In this document: in pieces, positions 16,281 to 23,557 of the stretch
Numbering within the stretch: the stretch's first letter is position 1
Layout of the letters: every line of letters begins with the position of its first letter
DNA from: Streptomyces olindensis
Lineage (GTDB): Bacteria > Actinomycetota > Actinomycetes > Streptomycetales > Streptomycetaceae
Direction of reading: 5' to 3'
NCBI GenBank assembly: GCA_000696115.1
Contig: JJOH01000100.1
Coordinates: forward strand, 1-39,018
Length of the DNA: 39,018 bases
The notes under the pieces: model-generated
Database searches by the model: none
What the model was told of the DNA's origin: nothing
What the model saw: only the letters and a program-made list of their open reading frames with translations
Position numbers and translations under genes: made by a program

Positions 16281-17216
16281 TTGAGACGGGGACTCTTCGT
16301 CCGCGCATCCGTGTCCCTGGCGCTTGCCTCCGCTGTCGGCTGTACGCAGGGGAACGCGGCCGAGCAGGACACCGCAACCCGACAGAGTGTCGCGGCCCAA
16401 AGGCGGGAGCTCACTGACTCCGAGCAAATCCTGGTGGACCAGGCCAGGGAACTGCTGGTCAAGGACTGCATGGAAGCCGAGGGTTTCCGGTACTGGCCGG
16501 GGCCGGTCGCGGGTATCGAGGACCGTCAGGGTTCCGGCTACGTGCTCGACGACGTCGGCTGGGCGCGCAAGCACGGCTACGGCACGCGGCTGCAGAAGAA
16601 GGTCGAGGCGGCGCTGCAAAGCGACCCGGACCACGCGTACGCCAACGCGTTGCCGGAGGCCGAGCGCGTGCGCTACTCCAAGACCCTCGACGGCAACCCG
16701 GTCGACGGCATGCTGACGGCCGAGCTGCCTACGGGCGGCTCCATCCAGACCCCGCGCCACAGCTGCCAGACGGAAGCGAAGGAGGAACTTTACGGGGACT
16801 TCCCCGCCTGGTTCCGGGCAGAGAAGGCGGTCACCAACCTCGCTGGCCTGTACGTGCCCGACCTGAAGAAGGACGAGCGCTTCACCACGGCGCTGAAGGC
16901 GTGGTCGGCGTGCATGCGCGAGCGCGGCCATGACTACCCCGACCCGGCCCGGATCCGCGAGCAGCTGCCCCACCTCACCAAGGGGCTCAGTGACACGGAG
17001 GCGCATGCCGCCGAGGTGAACCTAGCCGTGGACGAGGCCGAGTGCGCCACGAAGGAGACCTCCCTGGTGCGCACGGCACGCGCCTTGGAGCGCGAGTACC
17101 GCGGTCGGCTCCGCGAGTATCGCGACGACATCGCCAACCACCAGCATATGCAGCTCAGGGCCCTGGAGCGGGCCAAGAACCTCTACACAAAGGCCACCTG
17201 CGCCCCGGACAACTGA
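16281..17216 (+). CDS. Putative lipoprotein, 311 residues
   Basis: TTG 16281 follows GGGGGAGAAGCAC, a strong site. The N-terminus MRRGLFVRASVSLALASAVG-C has a short Arg-rich head, a hydrophobic core and a Cys at about residue 21 in an AVGC lipobox, so an exported lipid-anchored protein is likely. The mature part is mostly helical and charged, with paired Cys-containing segments (LLVKDCMEAEGFRYWPGP; RHSCQTEAKEELYGDFPAWF; KAWSACMRERGHDYPDPARI; VDEAECATKETSLVRTARAL). It ends in a long helix. CMxxxGF/Y repeats of this kind are common in Streptomyces surface lipoproteins of unknown function. The next gene starts 47 bases downstream, possibly on the same message. Confidence 0.65.
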   Translation: MRRGLFVRASVSLALASAVGCTQGNAAEQDTATRQSVAAQRRELTDSEQILVDQARELLVKDCMEAEGFRYWPGPVAGIEDRQGSGYVLDDVGWARKHGYGTRLQKKVEAALQSDPDHAYANALPEAERVRYSKTLDGNPVDGMLTAELPTGGSIQTPRHSCQTEAKEELYGDFPAWFRAEKAVTNLAGLYVPDLKKDERFTTALKAWSACMRERGHDYPDPARIREQLPHLTKGLSDTEAHAAEVNLAVDEAECATKETSLVRTARALEREYRGRLREYRDDIANHQHMQLRALERAKNLYTKATCAPDN

Positions 17217-17263
17217 TGCCGGACTCACTGAAACACCTGCATTCCCATGAAAAAGGAGCACTC

Positions 17264-17737
17264 ATGCGTAAGATCCCTGCCCTGTTCGCGACTCTCACCC
17301 TCGCCGGGCTGGGGGCGCTGGTCCCCACAACCAGCGCCCAGGCGGCCTCCGCGGCATGCGATAACGCCTGGAACGGGGCGGCGTCGGGCTGGTTGTACGC
17401 CTACAAGAACATCCACTGCTCCGGCGGAGTTCTCGGCAGGGACGCCAGCAACGATGAGAACTGGGGGGACGGCCGCGGTGAACTCAGGTACGTCGCCAAC
17501 CAAGCGAGCTCGCTCGTGCACAAGGGCACCTCTGGCATGGCTGTCAAGGTGTACGACGGAACCAATTACACCGGCGCGAGCGCGTGTCTCGCGAAGTCCG
17601 AGCTCTACGTCAGCGACCTCACCGATGACCACCTCGTCGGCGGAGGTCCGGGCTCCGGCCGGATTACCGCGAACGACACCATCTCCTCTCACAAGTGGGT
17701 GTGGGAATCCGCTTGCGGCGGCGCCTTCCTGCGTTGA
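17264..17737 (+). CDS. Secreted peptidase inhibitor I36 / crystallin-fold protein
   Basis: 157 residues from ATG 17264, with GGAG seven bases upstream. The signal peptide MRKIPALFATLTLAGLGALV ends at an AQA-A type site near residue 28. The mature domain (SGWLYAYKNIHCSGGVLGRD, NWGDGRGELRYVANQASSLV, HKGTSGMAVKVYDGTNYTGA, CLAKSELYVSDL) shows the beta/gamma-crystallin-like pattern of family I36, which includes Streptomyces inhibitors of extracellular metalloproteases. Four Cys could make two disulfides. Extracellular; the target is unknown. A hairpin terminator follows 46 bases after the stop. Confidence 0.7.
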   Translation: MRKIPALFATLTLAGLGALVPTTSAQAASAACDNAWNGAASGWLYAYKNIHCSGGVLGRDASNDENWGDGRGELRYVANQASSLVHKGTSGMAVKVYDGTNYTGASACLAKSELYVSDLTDDHLVGGGPGSGRITANDTISSHKWVWESACGGAFLR

Positions 17738-17783
17738 CCGCACTAACGCCGCCATAGCGGCCAGCACCGCAGTGACAAGCGGG

Positions 17784-17814
17784 CCCGTCCCGGAGGGATC
17801 CCTTTCGGGACGGG
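17784..17814 (+). terminator. Hairpin after the I36-type gene
   Basis: CCCGTCCCG at 17784-17792 pairs with CGGGACGGG at 17806-17814. The loop region itself contains the palindrome AGGGATCCCT. It lies 46 bases after the stop at 17737. Confidence 0.65.
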
Positions 17815-17939
17815 GGTACTTGTGAGCTCTGGGCAGGGTGGCACGCCAAGTGAGTAAAGAACTGCCGCATCACCTGCTGGGAGGGCGGGATGCGCAACCG
17901 AAGTCGCTGCGGTGCCTGGGCGGTTGAACAGGTCGACGG

Positions 17940-18241
17940 GTGTCCACCCCAACACCGAAGTTCTGGGCGCTCTCGCTGGCGTACCACTGCTCAAGGAACG
18001 CAAAGTACGCGTCGATCTTGCAGATCCTTTTTGCCCGGGTCGTGCCATGGGCCCGCTTGCTGGGGTCGGCGAAATCGGAGTGCGACACGTTCCAACCCCA
18101 GAAGCACAGAGGCTGCGCGGGAAGCATCGTCTCGTCATCGAGATAGATGGGGGTGCCGTCCGAGACCGCCCGGCATTCCAGAAGGCGAGCCGCTTCCTCG
18201 CCGCTAAGGTCCCGGCCCGGGAATCGAGAGCACCGCGACGC
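17940..18241 (-). pseudogene. Coding-like fragment, possibly a recombinase N-terminal part
   Basis: One minus-strand frame reads SRFPGRDLSGEEAARLLECR, AVSDGTPIYLDDETMLPAQP, LCFWGWNVSHSDFADPSKRA, HGTTRAKRICKIDAYFAFLE, QWYASESAQNFG before losing sense. The layout (a T-x-RAKR-x(3)-ID-x-YFAFLE helix after a Pro-rich entry) recalls the arm or N-terminal domain of integrases such as those at 28.5-33.8 kb, but there is no catalytic motif and the homology is not certain. No start codon in context, so a remnant. Confidence 0.35.
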
Positions 18242-18346
18242 GCAACCTGAACAGTTGCAGGTACCCCAGCACCCGTGTCCGGAAGAAAATCAGGTGTGCC
18301 CGACCGGCACGTACCCACTGGGACAACATCGGGGAGCTGATTCCTT

Positions 18347-18757
18347 GTGCGCGTTCGAGTCAAGATGACCAAGCGGATGGCCGTCGTGGCGACAGCGGCC
18401 GCCGCGCTCGCCACCGCTGGGCTGGCCACGGCCCCCACCGCCTCAGCCTACGACTACAACGGATGCGGATGGCCCCGCGTCTGCTTCTATCTGACCGACA
18501 GTGACTGGAACAACGGCAAGCCCACGGCCGCATACCAGGACGTCACCAGTTCCTTCCAGGACCTAGGGTCCAAGAGCCGGGGCGCCAACTATGTCAGGAA
18601 CACCCGCAATGATGACCGGGCCCTTGTGCGCTACAACGATCAGTACGGCGTGACGTACTACGCGTGCCTGCCCCCGAATACCACCTTTCACCCCAGGGAC
18701 ACCTCCACGGTGACCGGCATCCGGATCGACACCCAGTCCACCTGCCCGTCGAGCTGA
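18347..18757 (+). CDS. Small secreted inhibitor-like protein (paralogue at 35.3 kb)
   Basis: GTG 18347 follows GGGGAG with ten bases spacing; ATG 18365 is an alternative. The signal peptide (MTKRMAVVATAAAALATAGL) ends at TASA-Y. The mature 102 residues (CGWPRVCFYLTDSDWNNGKP, TAAYQDVTSSFQDLGSKSRG, ANYVRNTRNDDRALVRY, CLPPNTTF, IRIDTQSTCPSS) have four Cys. They show the short beta pattern of I36-like or crystallin-like secreted Streptomyces proteins. It is extracellular and its target is unknown. A near-identical but broken copy lies at 35312-35665 on the other strand, so this family was duplicated within the window. Confidence 0.65.
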   Translation: MRVRVKMTKRMAVVATAAAALATAGLATAPTASAYDYNGCGWPRVCFYLTDSDWNNGKPTAAYQDVTSSFQDLGSKSRGANYVRNTRNDDRALVRYNDQYGVTYYACLPPNTTFHPRDTSTVTGIRIDTQSTCPSS

Positions 18758-18759
18758 CA

Positions 18760-19264
18760 GGGGCCGCCGGCCCCACAGGGCTGAACAAGCGCTGACAAGA
18801 GCGAAGCCCCGGCCGCCCCCGTCCCGACCAGGATCAGTCCCGCTTTCGGTGATGAATCCCTCGAGTCGGCGGGTCCGTCTCCCGACCGCGTGGTGCGCGA
18901 CCTACCGAGCCCCGCTCGACGAAGAGAATCGGGGAGCTGATCTGGGTGGCCATTGCGCTTCCTCTGCCCGTACGGGCCACGAGGGGTGGTGGAGAGCCGG
19001 CACAAGCCGAATGCTGGCGTGAATCGTACGGCACCAAATGCGCGCCTGGGAAACGGATTTGACAGAGCGTCGGCGGTCGCTCCGGAGCCGGTCGAGGGCT
19101 CGGCAAGGCCGCCCCTGGGTGTCAGCAGCGCCTTGCCCGTGGCCCCAGCCCAGCAGTTCCACATTGAGTGCCCGCACGAGCCAGGGCAAACGGGACAGGG
19201 CTACTTGTGACAGCCCCGACACACAGGACCGGGGTCAGAAACAGCCTCTGACCCGAGCACCACA
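18760..19264. other. About 500 bases without a supported gene
   Basis: Several overlapping frames are open because of the high GC, but none shows a family motif, a plausible start or consistent codon bias. The best minus-strand frame (about 18900-19215, containing LPWLVRALNVELLGWGHGQG) is weakly protein-like and could be the remains of a gene. Confidence 0.5.
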
Positions 19265-19307
19265 TGCTGATGCCCCGGCCCGCGACAGCGGGACCGGGGC
19301 ATCAGCA
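19265..19307 (-). terminator. Near-perfect 19-bp hairpin ending the 19.3-20.2 kb operon
   Basis: TGCTGATGCCCCGGCCCGC at 19265-19283 pairs with 19288-19307 apart from one bulged A, around the loop GACA. It lies 27 bases downstream of the stop at 19335. It is the strongest hairpin in the window and is probably bidirectional. Confidence 0.75.
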
Positions 19308-19334
19308 TCAGCAGTCCGAGGCGCCCTGCGGCTC

Positions 19335-19913
19335 TCAGCGAGTGCGCGTGTCCGTGCAGCACTTGATCCGTTCGCCGTCGTGGCCCATCAGCACCGCCAG
19401 TTGCTGGCCCGCCCACAGGGCGAGGGGCAGGGCTACTTCCCGCGCGTCCTCCACCTCCTGGCCCTCGCGCAGGTACAGCAGATAGGGCGCCGCGATCCGG
19501 AGAAGGCGCGTCTGTGAGCCAGGCCCGGCCGGGCGGGCGGTGAAGTCCTCGGCAACGACCGACATGATCTCCACCGTGGTGGGGCCGGCCGGGTGCGCGT
19601 GCTGCTGTGCCTGGCTCACCTGGTCACCGTGGTCACGCAGCCAGGCCTCGAGCCGGTCCCGGTCCTGGCCTAATTGCTGGTACAGGTAGGCGATCAGTTC
19701 GCATGCCAGCCACTCGGTCAGCAGCAGTGAGTCCTCCCGCAGACAGTCGGCAGCGTGCCAGCGCTTCAGCGCGGCGGTCAGGGAGTCGTACATTTCCCAG
19801 TTGGCGGGCGGCTGGCCTTCCCCGTCACGGTGAGCGGCCAGATCGAGTGCGGTCGCCCGGATCAGCGAGAAGGCAGTGCCGCGCGGCTCGGGTCGGATGG
19901 CGGTCTCAGGCAT
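19335..19913 (-). CDS. Hypothetical protein, 192 residues
   Basis: ATG 19913 overlaps the stop of the gene upstream by eight bases (ATGCCTGA), so the two are coupled. Sequence landmarks: TAFSLIRATALDLAAHRDGE, MYDSLTAALKRWHAADCLRE, DSLLLTEWLACELIAYLYQQ, LLRIAAPYLLYLREGQEVED. It is helical and acidic, without signal peptide or membrane segment. I do not recognise the family. The operon is cut upstream by the 939-bp IS, so expression may now depend on the IS or be lost. A strong terminator follows. Confidence 0.55.
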   Translation of the reverse strand: MPETAIRPEPRGTAFSLIRATALDLAAHRDGEGQPPANWEMYDSLTAALKRWHAADCLREDSLLLTEWLACELIAYLYQQLGQDRDRLEAWLRDHGDQVSQAQQHAHPAGPTTVEIMSVVAEDFTARPAGPGSQTRLLRIAAPYLLYLREGQEVEDAREVALPLALWAGQQLAVLMGHDGERIKCCTDTRTR

Positions 19914-20170
19914 CGCTGCCCTCCTGTACGGCAGTGGTGGGGGTGAAGACGTCCGGGCGGCCCGCCATGTAAGTCACGACCGCGTCCGGTACCTCGCGGC
20001 TGGGGACCGGGCCGGCGACGGAGGCGGGCTCCAGGGCCTCCTGATCTGCCAGAAGCTGAGCCAGAGCCTCGCCTGCCCCGGCCGGGCCCGTCACGGCCAC
20101 TCGCACCTCGTACGCGCCACTGAGACCCTGCGAGGGCGTCTGGCGCACGCCGTGGCTAGGGTGCGTTTCA

Positions 20171-20202
20171 GAAGTGGATCTTGATGTGTCAAGATCCACT
20201 TC
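20171..20202 (+). promoter_or_regulatory. 14-bp perfect hairpin abutting the transposase start
   Basis: GAAGTGGATCTTGA at 20171-20184 pairs without mismatch with TCAAGATCCACTTC at 20189-20202 around TGTG. The last paired base is directly before the GTG start codon at 20203. In RNA reading in from outside the IS, this would bury the initiation region; several ISs are known to use such structures to block transposase synthesis from host transcripts. That role here is inference. Confidence 0.6.
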
Positions 20203-21077
20203 GTGGGGCGGCATGATCTGACGAATGCACAGTGGGCGAAGCTGGAGCCCTTGCTCCCGGTCGGCAAGAAGCCTGGGCGGCCACCGGTGCACACCAAGCG
20301 GCAGTTGATAGACGGCATCCGCTGGCGCACCCGCGCCGGTGCTCCGTGGCGGGACGTGCCCGAGCGGTACGGCCCGTGGGAGACGGTCTACGGTCTGTTC
20401 CGGCGCTGGCAGCGAGACGGCACCTGGCACCGCATCTTCGAGCAGCTGCAGTCCCGGGCCGACGCCGAGGGACTGATCACCTGGGAGGTCTCGGTGGACT
20501 CGACCATCGCCCGCGCCCACCAGCATGCGGCTGGTGCCCGCAAAAAGGGGATCGGCAGATCGAGCCGCCAGGTGGTGTGCTCATCGAGCCCGACGACCAC
20601 GGGCTCGGACGTTCCCGGGGTGGGCTGCCCACCAAGCTGCACCTGGCAGTCGAGCAGGCCCAGAAGCCGATGGCGCTGGTCATCACGGCTGGACAGCGCG
20701 GTGACTCGCCGCAGTTCCAGGTGGTCCTGGGCCGTATCCGGGTGCCCCGGCTCGGGCAGGGCCGCCCGCGCACCCGGCTGGACAAGGCGCGTGCCGACAA
20801 GGCGTACGGCTCCCGCGCGAGCCGCGACTACCTGCCCCAACGTGGCATCCGCCGCACGATCCCGGAGAAGCACGACCAGGTCGCCAATCGCAAGAAGCGC
20901 GGTTCCCACGGCGGTCGCCCGCCGAAGTTCGACAAGGACGAGTACAAGCAGCGCCATGCAGTGGAGTGCGGAATCAATCGCCTGAAACGGCACCGTGCGG
21001 TCGCCACGAGATACGACAAGCTCGCCGTCCGCTACGAAGCGACGGTGCTGGTCGCAGCCATCAACGAGTGGCTGTGA
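20203..21077 (+). CDS. IS5-family transposase made by -1 frameshifting
   Basis: The first frame (GTG 20203) reads MGRHDLTNAQWAKLEPLLPV, GKKPGRPPVHTKRQLIDGIR, VSVDSTIARAHQHAAGARKK. At about 20540, GC-CGC-AAA-AAG-GGG allows two tRNAs to slip back one base. The -1 frame then continues with GDRQIEPPGG, DKAYGSRASRDYLPQRGIRR, RHAVECGINRLKRHRAVATR, YDKLAVRYEATVLVAAINEW and stops at 21077. The DDE residues are D in VSVDST, D in DKAYG and E in AVECGIN; only the fused product has all three. Frameshifting at an A-rich slip site is established for this IS type. Confidence 0.85.
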
Positions 21078-21148
21078 CCAGCACTTTCAAAACGCACCCT
21101 AGCTCGCCTCATGAAAGCGCGATGCTAGGGCGCATAGGATCCAACGGA

Positions 21149-21412
21149 TTATCCCCACTCCAGAGACACAGTAGCGGGTTGACTGCCGGACCACTCCTGT
21201 GCTGGGAGCGCGCCACCCCCGATTCCCGCAGGCCCCAGTGTGAGGCTGAATTTGTCCTGGGAAAAATACATTCCCAGCTGGTCACCCTTCTTCAAGGGAG
21301 TTCCATAGTTGTATGTTCTGTCGCCGAAATCGATGACGAGACTCACGGACCCTGCACCGTCAGGGACCGGAACGTAGACGGTGGCTGGTTTGTCAGCGGG
21401 GGGAATGGCCAT
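21149..21412 (-). CDS. Small hypothetical protein, 87 residues
   Basis: ATG 21412 lies behind GGTGAGG. The product (MAIPPADKPATVYVPVPDGA, GSVSLVIDFGDRTYNYGTPL, KKGDQLGMYFSQDKFSLTLG) is beta-rich with no signal peptide or membrane segment. It has the look of a complete beta-sandwich module or the end of a larger protein. I do not recognise the family. It precedes the interrupted operon in the same direction but is separated by the IS right flank. The call rests on codon bias and the ribosome site only. Confidence 0.4.
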   Translation of the reverse strand: MAIPPADKPATVYVPVPDGAGSVSLVIDFGDRTYNYGTPLKKGDQLGMYFSQDKFSLTLGPAGIGGGALPAQEWSGSQPATVSLEWG

Positions 21413-21588
21413 TGCCTCACCCTATCTCTGCGGGATCCTGGAGCGGGCACAGCGGCATCCGCTAGTACTGGATGCGCTTCTACTGATCAAGCAAAGCAGG
21501 AAATCCAGCGCGTCACACCTGGGACTCCGCCAATCGGGCGATCAAGCCACTTCGTCTCTACGCGACCAGGGGATTGACAGGGCGGCAT

Positions 21589-21702
21589 ATGGGCAAGAAG
21601 CGAAAGGGCCGCAAGCATCGGACGGTGAACCGGACTCCCCGTCCCGGACCGGTCGTGGCGCCCCGCCTCGATGGCAGTTCCCGTACCGAGCGGTGCCCTC
21701 CA
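21589..21702 (+). pseudogene. Basic small ORF cut by the second IS5-type element
   Basis: ATG 21589, behind GGGCGGC, reads MGKKRKGRKHRTVNRTPRPG, PVVAPRLDGS. Near 21660 another frame takes over (PYRAVPSK). With the IS and one CAA removed, that frame continues as GEHVRSDWATTRHADT to a stop about 55 bases beyond the element. This suggests an original very basic, possibly nucleic-acid-binding protein of about 55-60 residues, now frameshifted and interrupted. Weak evidence. Confidence 0.3.
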
Positions 21703-21703
21703 A

Positions 21704-22576
21704 GAACTCGTAACACGATCTTGTTGCGGTGCGCCAGTCGGGCGTGACCAGTACGACGATTCCGCCGTTCGTGAGTTGTGGGGAACCGGCCGTGGATCGT
21801 GGACGAGGACTTGTGAGCGCTGATCGAGCCGTTGCTGCCGCCGTGGCCGCATCAGGCGCCCGGCCCGAAGCCGGTGGACGACCGGCTATGCCTGCAGGGC
21901 ATCTTGTACGTGCTCTACAACGACGTCAGCTGGCAACTGCTGCCGCTGGAGCTGGGCTTCGGCTCCGGACAGACCTGCTGGCGCCGCCTGGGCCGGTGGC
22001 ATGAAGCTGGTGTCTTCGACCGGTTACACCGCCTCCTGCCCGCCGAGCTGCACGCGGCCGATGCTCTGGACTGGTCGCGGGCCTGCGTGGATGCCCCCCA
22101 CATCCGCGCGAAAGGGAGCGAAGGCGCCGGCCCGTCACCGGTCGACCGCGCGAAGACGGGCAGTAAGCACCATCTGATCTGCGACGGGAAGGGTACCCCG
22201 TCCAAGGTCATCACCACGGCGGCCAACGTCAACTACGTCACCCAGACTCTGGCCCTGGTCGACGGCATCCCGCCCGTGGCCGGCAAGCCCGGCCGCCCGC
22301 GCCACCGGCCCGACGCCGTGCTCGGCGACAAGGGGTACGACAGCAACCCCAACCGCCGCGAGCTGCGCAAGCGCCGCATCCTGCCGGTGATTTCCCGCAA
22401 GGGCGCCCCGAACATCAAAGACCTGGGCAAGCTCCGCTACGTCGTCGAGCAGACCTTCTCGCTCCTGCACCACTTCAACGCCTGGCCGACCTGCACGTCG
22501 CCTCGTCTCCTTCGCCTGCGGCCTCATCTGCTGGAGACGCCTCAAGAGGGCCCGGTCATGATCATGTTACGAGCTC
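21704..22576 (+). mobile_element. Decayed IS5-family element, 873 bp
   Basis: The left end GAACTCGTAACACGATCTTG and the right end read inward, GAGCTCGTAACATGATCATG, match at 16 of 20 positions. Each end is flanked by CAA (21701-21703 and 22577-22579), a likely 3-bp target duplication. The transposase inside carries a nonsense codon and frame changes, so the element cannot move on its own. It is of a different group from the 939-bp IS. Confidence 0.7.
21778..22560 (+). pseudogene. IS5-family transposase with nonsense codon and C-terminal frameshifts
   Basis: From GTG 21778 the frame reads VGNRPWIVDEDL, then TGA at 21814-21816 where related transposases have Trp (DLWALIEPLLPPWP), then ALIEPLLPPWPHQAPGPKPV, GILYVLYNDVSWQLLPLELG. 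The catalytic Asp blocks are RACVDAPHIRAKGSEGAG and AVLGDKGYDSNPNRRELRKR; the Glu block is KLRYVVEQTFSLLHHFNAW. After that the reading frame changes at least twice before the normal end GLICWRRLKRARS at TGA 22558. TGG to TGA is a single substitution, so it is not explained by indel errors. Confidence 0.75.
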
Positions 22577-22716
22577 CAAGGGCGAGCACGTCCGGAGCGA
22601 CTGGGCCACCACACGGCACGCAGATACGTAAACCTCAGTGACCGCAGGTCGGGCGCCGAGGTCTACTGACCGAAGCGCCGGATAAACCGTTCCCGAAACA
22701 GGTCCGGGTCCGGTGA

Positions 22717-23526
22717 TTAATTTTTATCGTTGAGAGTGGTGCTGTTCCACCATTGTTGCTCGCATGCGCTGAAGCTCAATTGGAATTTATGTCCGTCGCG
22801 CCGACGTGTGACTGTGGAATCGTAGGGGTGATCTTCAATGAATGGGCTTTGTTCCTCATAGCGGGAGGTGGGGGGATAGGCATCCTGCATATAGTCGCGG
22901 ACGCCGTGAACGGTGATCTGGGGGAAGTCGTCGAGGGTGCCTTGCAGAAGTTGGTTCGGGGTGTGGGTGATGGCGCGTACTTCGTCCCAGTCCGGGGCCT
23001 CTGGGAGTCGGTGTGCGAGGAAGGTTTCCTCATCGGAGCCGAAGAGTAGGCCGCTGAATTCACTCGAGTAGCGATCTGTGCCTATTGGGTGCGGGTAGCT
23101 CGCGCTCAGGATGTTGACTTGGACCGGTAGGGGCCTGCCCTCGTCGTACATTTTTTGGAAGTCACGGTTTCCGTTGGTCGTATCGTAGAAGACGCGCTCG
23201 ATATAGGCCACAAAGGAGGTGCGGTATCCGTTGAAGAGGTCGGAGAGGGGGAATTCCGCGGTGGGTTCGGTGTTCAGTGAGTGGTAGAGCCTGAATCCCC
23301 AGGGAATGCACGAGGGGTTGTTGAGCTCGTTCAGGTAGATGTTCTGCACGTAGTCGCTGAGCTGGATCCGGAGCACCATTTGGTACGCGTGCGGCGGCGC
23401 GTTGAACAGTGACACGTGATAGGCGAAGAATGTCCTGCTGCCGGACCGGCCGTGACCATGCAGGGTGAAGCGGTGCGTGCCGGTGGGTGTCGGGGGCATC
23501 GTCTGTCGGGATTCGGGTGTGTTCAT
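22717..23526 (-). CDS. Third protein of the lod-like operon, unknown function
   Basis: 269 residues from ATG 23526, behind AAAGGAC, 31 bases after the LodB-type stop. Landmarks: THRFTLHGHGRSGSRTFFAY, HVSLFNAPPHAYQMVLRIQL, LNNPSCIPWGFRLYHSLNTE, RVFYDTTNGNRDFQKMYDEG, DRYSSEFSGLLFGSDEETFL, FQLSFSACEQQWWNSTTLND. The LF-x-APPHAYQMVLRIQL strand with its HF/HVS block resembles a group of cytosolic beta-rich proteins I have seen without assigned function. No signal peptide or cofactor motif. It is visibly less GC-rich than its operon partners (AT-rich 3' end), which hints at a separate origin. It could be an accessory factor, inhibitor or second subunit of the oxidase. Confidence 0.7.
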   Translation of the reverse strand: MNTPESRQTMPPTPTGTHRFTLHGHGRSGSRTFFAYHVSLFNAPPHAYQMVLRIQLSDYVQNIYLNELNNPSCIPWGFRLYHSLNTEPTAEFPLSDLFNGYRTSFVAYIERVFYDTTNGNRDFQKMYDEGRPLPVQVNILSASYPHPIGTDRYSSEFSGLLFGSDEETFLAHRLPEAPDWDEVRAITHTPNQLLQGTLDDFPQITVHGVRDYMQDAYPPTSRYEEQSPFIEDHPYDSTVTRRRDGHKFQLSFSACEQQWWNSTTLNDKN

Positions 23527-23557
23527 CGCATTGTCCTTTCCCGTTGGGGTTGGCCTC

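Larger units (their letters stand above)
20160..21098 (+). mobile_element. Intact IS5-family insertion sequence, 939 bp
   Basis: The terminal repeats are GGTGCGTTTCAGAAGTG at the left and GGTGCGTTTTGAAAGTG read inward from the right, differing at three positions. Both ends are flanked by CTAG (20156-20159 and 21099-21102), which fits the YTAR target duplication of the IS5 group. The element contains a two-frame transposase with a slippery site and a hairpin just before its start. Because the repeats and duplication are clean, the insertion looks recent compared with the other elements in the window. Confidence 0.88.
19906..21112 (-). pseudogene. Small gene interrupted near its start by the 939-bp IS
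   Basis: The minus-strand frame ending at 19906 (YEVRVAVTGPAGAGEALAQL, LADQEALEPASVAGPVPSRE, VPDAVVTYMAGRPDVFTPTT) is cut at 20159 by the IS. Removing the IS (20160-21098) and one CTAG copy joins it to ATG at 21112 as ATG AGG CGA GCT AGC CAC GGC. That restores an 83-residue frame (MRRASHGVRQ...), so the insertion lies within codon 4-5 if that ATG is the start. The segment before ATG 21112 has no clear ribosome site, and GTG in the VRQTP segment is an alternative. The family is unknown. It overlaps the 192-residue gene downstream. Confidence 0.55.

Noticed and set aside
18834..19222. Minus-strand frames in the 18.8-19.2 kb gap
   Set aside because: No start with ribosome site, no motif and frames of equal quality on both strands.
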